A stretch of DNA of 64,000 bases, from NCBI GenBank assembly GCA_963930655.1, contig OZ005612.1, positions 8,623,001 to 8,687,000 on the forward strand, given 5' to 3'. The notes under the pieces are model-generated. The model saw only the letters and a list, made by a program, of their open reading frames with translations, had not been told where the DNA came from and searched no databases. This document shows, in pieces, positions 25,875 to 37,162 of this stretch. Source of the DNA: Myrica gale (taxonomy: Eukaryota > Streptophyta > Magnoliopsida > Fagales > Myricaceae). Position 1 is the first letter of the stretch. Each line of letters opens with the position of its first letter. Position numbers and translations under genes: made by a program.

Positions 25875-26001
25875 AGCACAATCCAACAACCAAAGCAGCA
25901 ACCAACACAGAAGAACGGATCCGACCGTTTCGAAGCGCCATTTCTTCGAAGTTGTATAAGTTAGGAACGGTACATCACTGAGGAAGACAGGAGCGAGGAA
26001 A

Positions 26002-26106
26002 TCAGGAGTGGCGGCGTTTGCAGGTGCCTTCAATAGTGATGAAGCAGACAGCGTAGAGGAAGAGCACAATTATTCCGATAATGATTCCGAACGTTACTAC
26101 ATCCAT
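26002..26106 (-). CDS. Upstream ORF of IAR1: 34-aa putative single-pass membrane peptide
   Basis: A minus-strand ATG at 26106 opens 34 codons ending with TGA at 26002, 60 nt before the IAR1 ATG. The peptide starts MDVVTFGIIIGIIVLFLYAV, a strong membrane segment, and ends in a basic stretch CKRRHS. It would lie in the IAR1 5' leader if transcription starts upstream. A tiny second frame (M-Y-R-S-stop) sits between them. I do not recognise the peptide. It could be a translational control uORF, a separate small membrane protein, or chance. Confidence 0.35.
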   Translation of the reverse strand: MDVVTFGIIIGIIVLFLYAVCFITIEGTCKRRHS

Positions 26107-26665
26107 GTTGTACTTCCGAATCCCGATAGTTTTTTTCTTACTCTTTTTTAATTCCTTATTTATTTTTTATTTTTAGCTTTTTTCGGGAAGTCTAAAAGAT
26201 GGATATGGACTTTAAGGGCATGTTTGGAAAATGGTTTAATTTTTTATTTTGGTTTTGATTTTAAGTTTGAAATTTGAAATTTTAAGATTAAAATATTATT
26301 TTGTTATAAGGGTTTGTTTGGTTGATTAAAATTTAGAAGGATTTATATTTTATTAAATTAAATAATATTATTTTATAATTATTATGATATTCAAAAAATA
26401 AAAATAGAAAAAATATATCATTCAAAATATAAGTAAAAAATGGTTTCATAAATATAAAATTAGATAAAATATCAAACTAATAAAAATATTCTTACAGATA
26501 AAAATCGTCCAAAATTTTATAAAACAAATAAAATTTTACAAAAATAATAAAAAAGCTATAACTTCAAAAAAATTGATTAAAATTTTTTTAAAAAAAACTT
26601 AACAAAGCAAATCTAATCAATATCAAAATTATTACAATCATTTATAGCATCCAATGAGCTAACTT
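26107..26665. other. AT-rich spacer upstream of IAR1
   Basis: Very AT-rich DNA with no coding features. The IAR1 promoter is expected near 26110-26200. Confidence 0.5.
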
Positions 26666-26674
26666 AAAAGCAAC

Positions 26675-26841
26675 GGATTCGGCTCCTTTGCAATACCCTA
26701 GGTATTGCAGAGGGTGCAATAGAGGAGAGAGAGTGACACAGAGTGTGGGTCCCACGGTGGGACCCATACTGTCGAACCCGAACAGTGTTTTTCGGGCAGT
26801 GTGGGTCCCAACCTAGGGTATTGCAGAGGATCCTGGTCCAA
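26675..26841. mobile_element. Mutator-type MITE (167 bp, 9-bp target duplication)
   Basis: Nine-bp duplications AAAAGCAAC lie at 26666-26674 and 26842-26850. Inverted ends of 28 bp begin GGATTCGGCTCCTTTGC at the left and GGACCAGGATCCTCTGC read inward from the right, both continuing AATACCCTAGG. A 9-bp duplication is the Mutator-superfamily signature. The interior contains further inverted GTGGGTCCCAC/GTGGGACCC arms. The left end itself contains the hairpin also found at 1895-1943. Confidence 0.85.
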
Positions 26842-27018
26842 AAGCAACAAAAAGTTATATAATCATGTTTTTAATTTATTACATAACTGCATAAATAATT
26901 AACATGTTTTAGTTATTTTTTATTTTCTGAATAAATCAAGATGTTGTGTATATATATATGTGTGTGTGTGTGTGTTTTTTTAAGGCAAGTCAGTTCTATA
27001 ATTACTACCAAACACCTA

Positions 27019-29320
27019 CTGGGCATAAGCTTTTCTTGGCTTCATATCACATGGATGGTGATGTTTTAGTTTGGTTTCAAGACTTCGAGGAGGCAGGTGT
27101 GTTTACAAGCTGAGATAGCTTCATAAAAGCACTATACACTCGGTTTGGTCCAATGGCTTATGATGATCCCATGGAGGTGATTCATTGATTGAGACAAACT
27201 GGATCAGTGTTGGAATATAAAACTCAGTTTGAGGTAATTTCTAACCGAGTTACAGGCTTGAGTGAAAAAAAATAGGCTGAGTTGTTTCGTTAGTGGGTTG
27301 AAAGATGAAATAAGATTTCAAGTGAAGTTGCTTAACCCTAGTACACTGCACCTGGCATTTGGATTGGCAAAAATCCAAGAGGAGAGAACCTTATCACAGT
27401 TAGGAGAAGTTTAAGGACAGGTTATACTGAGCCAAAATCCATTTCTCCATATCCTACCCACAACACTCACCCACCTTGGGGAGGATCCAGCAAACCACCA
27501 GATTCTAAAACCTTTAATAGACCCAAAATTCTCATACAAAGACTTACATCAGAACAAGAGAGAAAGAATATATAAGGGGTTGTGTTACAATTGTGTTAAA
27601 AGTGGCACTCGAAACACCAATACAAGGGAAATAAAAATATTCATGTTAGAGGAAGTGGAGTGGCTGTCGGATGAGGGAGAGGAGGAAGTGAATGAGCTGA
27701 ATATGCAATTCCCGGCTAGTGAGGATCAAGAAGTGAATCCTGAGATGTCACTGTATGCTATTGCAGGGGTTGTAAATCCTAAAACTATGAGACTTATGGG
27801 GTGGATTGGGAAGAAGGAAGTGGTAATTTTAGTGGATACGGGTAGTATGCACAATTTTTTAGATCTAGTTGTTATAACAAAGGCAATACTGTCACAATTT
27901 TTTGTTGCACTTGGAATATTTGTTCCCTTCAACAATGGATCTTAACGCATTCATGTCTGTAATATCCTTAAAATATAACAATATTGTAATAATTAATAAA
28001 AATAATACATAATACATAATGAAAGGACCTAATGTGAGTTCAGTTGGAGTTTAACTAAACGTCAAAACGATGCGCTTTGCCAATTTGTTCAGAAGCATGC
28101 AGTGCGCGTATTTTTTTGCCTATAAGTTGCTTGTCGTTTTGAGAGAGAGGTATTATTAAATGGCTGATGACGTGAAAAGTGAGGATGACATGGAGAAAAG
28201 AACTGACGTGATTGGAGCTCCCGTTAGAGAATCAAATGGAAAAGTGACGGAAGGACCTAATAATAATTAGGTGACAGACCTAGTGATTGAAAAATAAAAA
28301 ATTGAATCCTAGTGATTAATCCGTAAAAGTGGGAAAAACGTAGCGACTAAATATTGAATTTCCCCACCATAAAAAGTCATTTGGGTTGCTACAGCCTACA
28401 ACCTTTACTTATTCCTAATTAGCCTTACACCCACATTTCTTTGAATTTTGATTATGGGGTTACCTTCTTCTAATAGGTATAATACTATTCTAGTAGTTGT
28501 TGACTGTTTGACCAAATATGCCTTACCTATTTATTATCCGTATACAACCTTACAAGTGGCTCAAGTTTTTATGACACATTGTCCAATTACATGCATTCCT
28601 CAAACTATAGTTTCTGACCATGATCCAACATTCACTAGTGCATTTTTTAAGGAGCCATTTAGCCTTTAAGGAACCCAATTGGCATTTACGACTTCATATC
28701 AAATTCAGCTCTGAATTTGATGGTCAAAACGTAATTTTGAATAAATACCTATAACAATATCTAAGATGTTACACTGGTGGTAAAACTGTATGGGTTCCCT
28801 CCCCCTAAACTGATCCAATATGTTAAAGGAACTACAACTGTTGATGCATTTGATATTGAGGTAAGGAGCATGGACCAAATTTTCTTATGCTCAAACATAA
28901 CTTACTCAAGGCCCAAAATCATATGAAGCAGCAGTATGACAAGCATCACAAAGATATGCACTTTGAAGTAGGTGACTGATGCACTTACTCAACAGGTCAA
29001 GTAGCTTGCTTACAAGTTGGATCTTCCTTTAAAAGCAAGAATATATCCTATTTTTTATGTTTCCTATCTTAAGAAGAAATTGAGACCGATTGTGTTTTGT
29101 GGTACCAACCTTACGTCCTACTAACAATCTCAGTGAAATACAGTAAGAGCCCAAACGAATCGTCACAAGGAGATTGAAAAGGTGTTAGATTGAGATGTTA
29201 TTGAGGTTCTAACTAAATGAAGAGGAGCATCAAAAGAAGATTCTACCTAAGAGGTGCTGCATCGCCTTTATCTCCAATATCTTCACCTAATGGGCAATGT
29301 GCTTTGAATCAGGGGAGTAT
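27019..29320 (+). pseudogene. Degraded Ty3/gypsy gag-pol with large internal deletions
   Basis: Recognisable pieces in order: gag at 27019-27420 (HKLFLASYHMDGD, FGPMAYDDPMEV); zinc-knuckle CYNC and protease at 27580-27945 (VILVDTGSMHNFLD); integrase core at 28448-28669 (VVVDCLTKYA, IVSDHDPTFTSAFF); integrase C-terminus at about 28880-28975; a possible chromodomain at 29140-29290. Reverse transcriptase and RNase H are absent. Unrelated DNA at about 27946-28420 replaces them and may be another insertion. The gag and protease resemble the Reina-like element at 57-61 kb. The left end abuts a TA/TG microsatellite (26950-26978). Confidence 0.8.
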
Positions 29321-29811
29321 TGTAACGATATCATCGTAAAAATGAATAAAATAGGTAGAGAGGCGCTAGTGGTCAACTGATGTGAGCTGATGGTAGTGTT
29401 GGCTTTATGGGGCCAACAATAACCCTTTGACTTGTGTTTGTCCCTTAAGGGATAGAGGACGGTGCTTGACATCCCAACCTATTGGCACTCACATGGTGTA
29501 GCCCCTCATGCCCACACGTCGCTTAGTATAGGGTTTGGCGCTACCAAGCATATAAGAAATGTTCCAAAAGATTAAAAGAAGCTAACACATGTTGAGTTGC
29601 TAGTCATGTGGGTTATATAGTATAATAGTGGAGTGTTTTACCTTAGCTACGTATTTGTACTTTGTTAATCAACAAGTTGTATAGTTAAATGGTTAAGTTT
29701 GTTGATTGTAATAAAGAATGTGGAGCACATTTTTGTATTCATTCATTGAAGGATATAGATTGGTGTATTTTCTTGGAGCTCGGCTTGCTCGAAAAGTATT
29801 CTTACATTTTC
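29321..29811 (+). mobile_element. Probable 3' LTR of the degraded gypsy element
   Basis: A polypurine tract GGGGAGTAT is followed directly by TGTAACGATATC at 29321, the expected join of PPT and 3' LTR. A possible end ...TTCTTACA occurs at about 29811, but with no second LTR to compare the right boundary is a guess. Confidence 0.5.
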
Positions 29812-31300
29812 TTTACAATTTCTAGAAATAAAATTCACAAAATATAAAATGTTCTTTACAAAGCTTTTAACAAGTCTTTATGTGATGATTGTTATGAATT
29901 AGGATTTTTTTGATATTCCTAAAAAGTTTCAACAATTTCAACTTCAATGATATCAAAATAACTAGAACATTGTGTTAATCCACAAATATGTCAATGCCAA
30001 TCCTTGATGAAGTTTAAAACTTTATTTGACTGAATTAGGATGTTGTGACTATTCCTAAAATATTTTGTATAACAACTTCAATGATATTATTAAAAAAATA
30101 GAACCTTATGTTGATCCTCAAAAAAGTGAATGCCAATAAACGTCATGAATGAGGTTATAATAACTTCATGCAACTATTGATCTAAAGTAGCTTGTTGTGT
30201 CTATTCTTAAAATATTTTAATGGCATAAAAATAATTTTGTTTATCCAAAAACATGCTAAGGAGCAAGACAAAAATGCTTCTAAATAATATTTTTTTCCTT
30301 CTTCTTTAATATTATAATCTAGATGACCCGGGTGGGATGAATCAAGTTTGAGATGAACTGGGCAAATCAACCCGCGACCTCATCCCGATGAGCTACAAGA
30401 CCTAGACCTGTACCCGAAACAAAACAGATCCAATATTAAGTGGATATTTCAAGTGGAGATAAACAAGCCCAAACAAAATGGGTCATTGTGGTTTGTTGAG
30501 TTGGGCCGACCTTATGGTTCAACTTAACCGACTCTTATTTGTCTAAATTGATCAGCCCACTTGATTGGATTAAATTAGGCTCATAGTCTTTGTTCTTTAT
30601 ATTTAGTAATTGAATGACCCAATTGTCTAGCACTAGACCAAAATTAAAGGCTCCAAAGAAACTCAAAAACTTGGTTTTGGATCTCTCCAATGAGTTTAAA
30701 ATGAAATTAAAAGCAAGGCCTTTAGGGAAATAACTGAGCCCAAAAAAAATGGGAAGCACAAACTTTTGTCAGGCAGATGGATTAGAAACTCAATTTTGGT
30801 GATGTTATGAAAAATTAAGGTAAATTAAAGTTTTATTCGATTTTGTGAAAAATTAGTGAAATTTTTGAAGTCATATTTTAGAGATATTGGAAAATTTTGG
30901 AGTTTTTATAGAGGTGTTGAAAAAGTGAAGAGATGGTGATTTGAGTAAATATTTTTATGTTTATTGTGATAGAAAATGATGATTTGATGAAAAGAGTAAT
31001 GATTTTGAAGTTTGTTATTTTTCTAATTTGAAATTAAAATAAAAAGAAGAAAAATGGTTGTTTGTTCCTTGAAAATTGAAAAAGTTAAAAATTTCGAGAC
31101 AGAAATTTATGTTTAAAATTGTTGTGAGCCTTTATTTTGTGTGAAAATTGAAAAAATTGAAAATTTTGAGACAAAAATTTACGATGACTTCTAAAACATC
31201 TTATAACCTAACAAATTTCTATAAAATCTGAATTTGCAAACATCCCTCATCTAAAATGTCTTAATACACTGCTAAGATGTCTTAATACAAGTGGAAAAAG
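29812..31300. other. AT-rich spacer between the gypsy remnant and the synthetase gene
   Basis: No gene is recognised. Repeated phrases rich in GAAAATTTTGG and GAAAAATT between 30800 and 31200 look like the interior of a decayed MITE. The synthetase promoter should lie in the last few hundred bases. Confidence 0.5.
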
Positions 31301-32176
31301 TCCGACCGAAAACGTAAGATAGAAGCCGGACTCATTTTGGCATAGAATATTTGAGGTAAATTAGCGTGTAATAAGTGAATGAGGAGGAGATTCTTTCTCC
31401 AAGCAAGGATTCTCTCTGTAAACCTTCTCTTCTTCTCTCGACGCGCCACTTAATTGTCACTCTTCCAAACACTGCCTTCTCTGCGTGCCCCCCGTGCGCT
31501 CTTTGGCCTCATTCACTTCTCTTGGTACGACGTCCGTTTCTCCCAACATGCCGGGCGCTGAATCCGAAGTCGTGGAGTGGCCGGCGAAACTCGTGAGGGA
31601 CACGTTCATCAGGTTCTTCGAGGAGAAGAACCACGTCAACTGGAAGTCCAGCCCAGTCGTGCCGGTCAATGATCCAACTCTACTCTTTGCTAATGCCGGT
31701 ACCTTCTCATTTCTCATCCGCGTCTGTTCGATTCCCGATAACACGAAGGAAAACGTGCATTTGGTTTTCTTTGAGATACCCTGTTGAGGTTTTGATTCGG
31801 CCCTCCTCCTACCAAAGGAAAAAAAACAAATATATAATCTGCTTCCAAGCAATCATAAGAAGCCAACAAAAGGCTTGTATTCACGCGATGGATGCGAATT
31901 CCTTTTACACGCCCCATTTTCTGTAATTACCCTCGTCTTAATGCGATTTTATGTTCATTTCTTTTGGGATTGGTTCATTTTACGGTTGAGCACTGAAATT
32001 ATTAACTTTGATACAAACAACAGGTATGAATCAATACAAGCCCATCTTTTTGGGGACAGCTTTGTTAGAAATGAAAAAATTTTACTTTAGACAAATGAGA
32101 CATTCAATGGAAAAATTCAATTGAATTTGTTTACATCTCATTTATGAAAATAAAGATACAAGGGTTATATTTATAA

Positions 32177-32407
<231 letters not shown>

Positions 32408-32510
32408 TAATGGGCTTGGGAACTCCTTACAGAGGCAAGTCGGTTAATCTTTTTGTTAATTTCACCTTACATTTCTGTTAATAACAGCTTTTTTGGAGGG
32501 CAGAAGAAGA

Positions 32511-32527
32511 GGGGGGGGGGGGGGGGG
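32511..32527. repeat. Run of 17 G
   Basis: A homopolymer in synthetase intron 3, preceded by a GA-rich stretch. It can form a G-quadruplex and is also a place where read length is often miscalled. Confidence 0.85.
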
Positions 32528-32904
32528 TTAAAAGATCTGTCTTTCTTTGCTGTCACGTTTGAGTTGTGACCAAAAGTTTAGTTCTCTTTTTATTTTTTCG
32601 CCGATAAAAAACTTGGGATTTCTCTTTTGCCCTTTGTCTTGTCACGTTGTTAGGATCAAAACCCCATTGCCTTAAAAGGAGCACTTTGACAGTCTGCGGC
32701 TTTGAATATCCAATTTCACAAGTGTTTCCGTATGTATGCTCTATAGGGACGATTCCGTTCTATCAGTATGTCTTCAAAATACTGATGGGTCTTACCATAC
32801 AGTGCTATTTGGGGAGGGATATTTATTTTTTCTGTTCGCAATCCATTGAAGGAATCCTCTCCTCATGCCATGAAATGATTCAACCCTTAAAAAAAAAAAG
32901 TTAA

Positions 32905-34020
32905 AGTTGGGGAGTGTCCTGCGACCGACGCGAGCGGGACAACAACCCCTGACTCGACTCCAACCTGTACGTCGGCAAGGCCACTCTCGTCGCGAAGGAG
33001 CCCCATCACACACCCAGGCAGATCCGACCCACCCCCTCACAAGGAACCCGCGAATGGAGAGTGACCAACGGCTGGCCCACAGTCTCCGGCCCAGCCGAAG
33101 AGTTCGGGCTCGAGACAGCTAACTGATTTAATTCTGTAAGAACTGGGCCCAACCGATCTTCTTTCACCGGATCTTGCATGTGACGTTTCTCCTGCCACTC
33201 CCAAGTAGATTTAAGATCAGGGCCTGAAGAAACAAAACCCGACCCATCATTCAACACTTTTTCCTTTTCCAAAAGCTCTAATAAAGTGTCTACTTCAACT
33301 CGTATCCCCAACAATTTTGTTCTCTAGAAAATCACGTCGAGAACTTTTCATCCAGCCAACTTTGCATTAATTGCCTGCTCCTTGGAAAGAGAAGCGCCGC
33401 CCTCTAAAATTGCATGCGACATTGCCTTCGTCTCCATGCCACCCCCAGCCTCCTCAGCTCCCTTCACGGCCATGCCCCTACCTCCAGACCTCTCCCCCGT
33501 CGACATTCTCTTTGCAACGTCCGTGAAAGAGACCTCCTTTCGGACTCTAGAGTCTAAAGAGCCACCTCTTCCACTTTTGAGCTGACCCAAGTGAGACACC
33601 ACCTCCTGAAATACAGCGACCAGAGCCTTCCAGCCAGACCCCCCTTTCCCTTCCGGAATCATCACCACCCCTTTTCTGCGACCCCCTCCAAACTCTGCTA
33701 TGGCTACATAACGCCCAACCTTGTTGCTACACCTTTGCACCAAAAAAGCCCGGGAAGCTTCATTATATTTTACTACAAATTCCTTATTGATATCCACTTG
33801 CAGTCTACTGGCCATGTTCACCATCCAAACAGCTCCAAACCGCCCGATGAAAATGAAACTTAAAGCCTTCCGGCTCCATTCTGACAGTTTCACGACACCA
33901 TTACCTAAGATTGTAACTTGAAACTCCTTTGCTTCAACACAGAATCTACGAGATAAAGACATTGGACCACCAAACTAAAGCTAAAGGCAACACTCCGCCA
34001 GAAGAAACGGGAAAAACTAG
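32905..34020 (-). mobile_element. LINE 5' fragment with ORF1, in synthetase intron 3
   Basis: A minus-strand ORF1 and part of its 5' leader (33963-34020) are present. There is no reverse transcriptase, and the lower boundary at about 32905 has no LINE-like tail, so the 3' part was lost. The encoded protein matches the ORF1 piece at 50.9-51.3 kb, placing both in one LINE family. Confidence 0.6.
33348..33962 (-). pseudogene. LINE ORF1-like protein fragment
   Basis: An open frame of 204 codons from ATG 33962 (MSLSRRFCVEAKEFQVTILG), followed at 33314-33006 by a further frame of the same character. A block AEFGGGRRKGVVMIPEGKGG recurs in altered form in the second copy (AQFGERRPRRAVMIPEGK at about 50990-51090). 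This type of protein accompanies plant L1 ORF2 and is presumed to bind element RNA. No zinc knuckle is visible in the part present. Family naming is uncertain. Confidence 0.55.
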
Positions 34021-34103
34021 CAAAAACACAACAATCCTTCACATTTTAAAGGTCGCGGAGGGACTAAAATCTTGATATTTTTTAAACCACATGGACTAAT
34101 TTG

Positions 34104-34309
34104 GGGTGTTCGGCAGTGGAAATTTTGGGGTATTGAGGTTGGTAAAAAAGTAAAGATATTTTATGGGAGTTGGTGAAAAGGTGAAGAGAGACGATTTGAA
34201 TGAATATTATAATAAAAAAAATTATTTGATGGTGAGAAAGATTATTTTGTAATTTTTTAATCAGACCCTAAATTTTGAGGTGCCAAACTTTCCAGCACCT
34301 AACGCCCCC
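34104..34309. mobile_element. Tourist/PIF-Harbinger-like MITE
   Basis: Inverted ends GGGTGTTCGGCAGTGGAAA (left) and GGGGGCGTTAGGTGCTGGAA (read inward from the right) enclose 206 bp of AT-rich DNA. Both flanks carry TTG, which may be a mutated TTA/TAA-type 3-bp duplication. The immediate flanks also share AAACCACATGGAC-containing segments (about 34084 and 34350), so it may sit inside an older repeat. Confidence 0.55.
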
Positions 34310-37162
34310 TTGATGAGTTTTAAAGTTTAGGGACTTATTTCATTTCCGCGCAAACCACATGGACCAACTTTGTATTTATCCCTTTTAAAAATGTCTGATT
34401 AGATGCTCAAATTGTTGGGATGATTTGTTCTCAAGGTGCAAGTCCTGTCATATTAGATGCTAGGTAAACTTGTTATTGTTGTTTGTTGACTTGCAGGTTT
34501 ATAAACTACCAAAGATCGGTTCTATGCCACATATTTTGGTGGTGACGAGAAATTGGGTCTTGCTCCTGATGTTGAGGCTAGAGATGCATGGCTCAGATTT
34601 TTACCACCACAGCGCGTGCTGCCTTTTGGCTGCAAAGTATGCTCTTTTACAATGCTTCTCTTATATAACGTAATGACAAGGATCTATGCTTTTCTGGAAA
34701 TCCTGTTAAGAATATTGCATGGATGTTATATCTTTTGGTTAGATTTATAGAATTAGTCCTTCTGCTATTGGAAGGTAAAAACCAAAAGGTGAAATAGAAT
34801 TCTGATACGCATGCAAAGCTTACTTCTGTTTACTGGATTAAGTGTCATTATCTTGGTAGACACATTAGTAACCTCAGGATAACAAAGTGCCTTTCTTTCA
34901 AGCAAATGATGAGCTTTCTTTCTCTTGCAATTGCGATTTTCTTCTTCTGCTAAAAGCAAAACTTTTAGTGTACTTTTAAAAGCAAACAATATTTCATGCT
35001 ATGTTCTTCTCACACTTACACTATAAAGGTTTATTTAGTTGGAATCTTTTCTTCTCATGCATTTATTTTAGTTTTCATTGTACAATATTGCATTAATTAT
35101 TTTCTTATCTCTGTATAGGACAATTTCTGGGAGATGGGTGATACTGGCCCTTGTGGACCTTGCACTGAAATTCATTATGACAGGATTGGTAAACGAGATG
35201 CTGCAGCATTGGTTAACAATGATGATCCTACTTGTATTGAGATTTGGAACTTTGTCTTCATTCAGGTATAGCTGTGCCTCCATTTCCTAGGGGTCCACAT
35301 TTTACATCTCTGACATGAAGTGCCTGAATCTTCTTCAAAAGATGCCTTACTGAAATTATGACATTAGTATTATGATAGTAAAAGTTAATTTGATTTGACA
35401 TTTATGTGACTATTTCTGACAGTTCAATAGAGAAAGTGATGGTTCCCTAAAATCTCTGCCTTCTAAGCATGTTGATACTGGGATGGGTTTCGAAAGATTG
35501 ACTTCTGTACTTCAGAGCAAGATGAGCAATTATGATACTGATATATTAATGCCGATCTTTGGTGCAATCCAACAGGTGAGATGGTGATGCTGACGGCTGT
35601 ACAAAACTTTTTTGTTTTGATGGTATTATTTAGCTCTCTTAACCATATGGTCAATACCTCTTAACAATTATTTCGTCAAGCTATAGTATCAAAAACATCA
35701 CATAGGCATGCCGTGTCCAGATAGACATGTTTTAATGGCATGTCTAAGATGGAATGTAATGTTTGGCTATTAGATTATTGTGTAAAATGCTTCTTTCTCA
35801 ATAGTGTTCTTTTCTGTAAGATGGTTCACAATTAGTAGCTGGATTCAATATTCAACAAAATGAGTTTCAACGAAAGGCCCTCATCTGAGGTGCATCTTGG
35901 CCCTGAGTAATTGGTAATCTGTAATTTTCATTGTGCATGGTTGATGATCCTACATGCACCCAATCCATTTATCTTTAGGCAACTGGGGCTCGATCATATT
36001 CTGGGAAGGTTGACCTGATGATCTAGACAGAGTTGACATGGCATACAGGGTTGTAGCAGATCATATTAGAACCCTTTCATTCGCTATTGCTGATGAATCT
36101 TGTCCAGGTAAGCTTCTCAAGAAGTTGTCCACCCATTTTTTGTATGGTGCCCTTTTACTTGTCTATTTAAGGTATATGATGATGATTTCCGGTTTAAGTC
36201 GACTCTAATATAATGATGTTGGACACTGCTGCTCTGTTTTGGGAAAAATAAATCATTTCGCTCTATTAACACTGGAGGCTTTTAGAATGATGTTGGATTC
36301 AGTTATGAAGGCTTCCTAGCTTGTAAATGATGTAAACCAATAATTTAGGAACTATCATGACTAGGTGGTCTGGTCCCACCTAACATAATTGATATTTTTC
36401 TTTTCCGTTTTCTTCTTCCAATATATGAGAGTACATTTTCTTAGAAAAGGGGGGACTTCCCTTTCCCTTTCCCTCTTAGCAAAATTTTGATCTTGAACAC
36501 TCCTATTTTGCGCAACTTTTCTTGTTGTTTATCTCCAAGAGAAAACACATGTAAAATATTATGATAGGTGACTTCAGGACCTTAAGATCGAACAGTACCA
36601 GGATGTGTAATTGTGTAGAAGAACATTGTACTTCGATGATTTTTTTGTGCTTTTATAATTGCTTTGGTTTTGTTGGATGTTTTTGTAATTTTTTCATGTG
36701 AGCTCTATATGGCAACTTCAGTATCGTTATTTTTTCAAATACTTATTCTGTCTCCTCTCTCTTCTTTTCCATAAAATATTGGTCGAGTCAAATGTAACTG
36801 AGGATGGAAAAAAATCTAATTGCAACAGATGATGACAACGGACATTTTTGAAGCCATAGTGTGGGTATCTAGTTTATTTTTGAATGTGCTGATGGTATTT
36901 TTGTTGAATGGTTGGAACTGCAAAACTACTCTACACAGTAGCTTGAAAGGATTGAATTAAAGCACATCCTCAAGTAATTAAACACCCTTAAGTGAACGAG
37001 AATGTGCAAGAGATAAATAATTCACTCCCGGAAATGGAAACAGGAAATCAATAGAAAAAATCTCTTCACTGCCGATGGGACTCTATGTCTGGGTCTTATT
37101 CCATTACAACTAGTTCCTGTCATACTTATTTGGTATAAGCCGTTTAGGCTCTTCAACTACTT

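Larger units (their letters stand above)
12413..25941 (-). pseudogene. IAR1: IAR1-type ZIP (SLC39/KE4-like) metal transporter, exon 1 broken by two hAT elements
   Basis: ZIP-family divalent-metal transporter. In Arabidopsis, IAR1 acts in the secretory pathway and affects sensitivity to IAA-amino acid conjugates. Exons in transcript order: 25941-23798, 21613-21530, 21348-21299, 19100-19049, 18488-18369, 17300-17020, 16395-16246, 16142-16035, 12868-12767, 12686-12642, 12568-12413. All ten introns are GT-AG with matching phases. Removing the two insertions and one copy of each target duplication leaves 322 nt in exon 1 and 490 codons overall (489 aa; Arabidopsis about 470). Features: N-terminal signal peptide, His-rich lumenal stretches (HHHHHEHPH, HGHHHHHHK), ZIP metal-site motifs HNFTDGMALG and HELPQEVGD, and C-terminal membrane helices. 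As read, translation from ATG 25941 stops after 30 codons in the first hAT, and the second hAT adds a stop after SGRAG. Exons 2-11 are undamaged, so the breakage is probably recent or confined to one haplotype. Confidence 0.85.
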
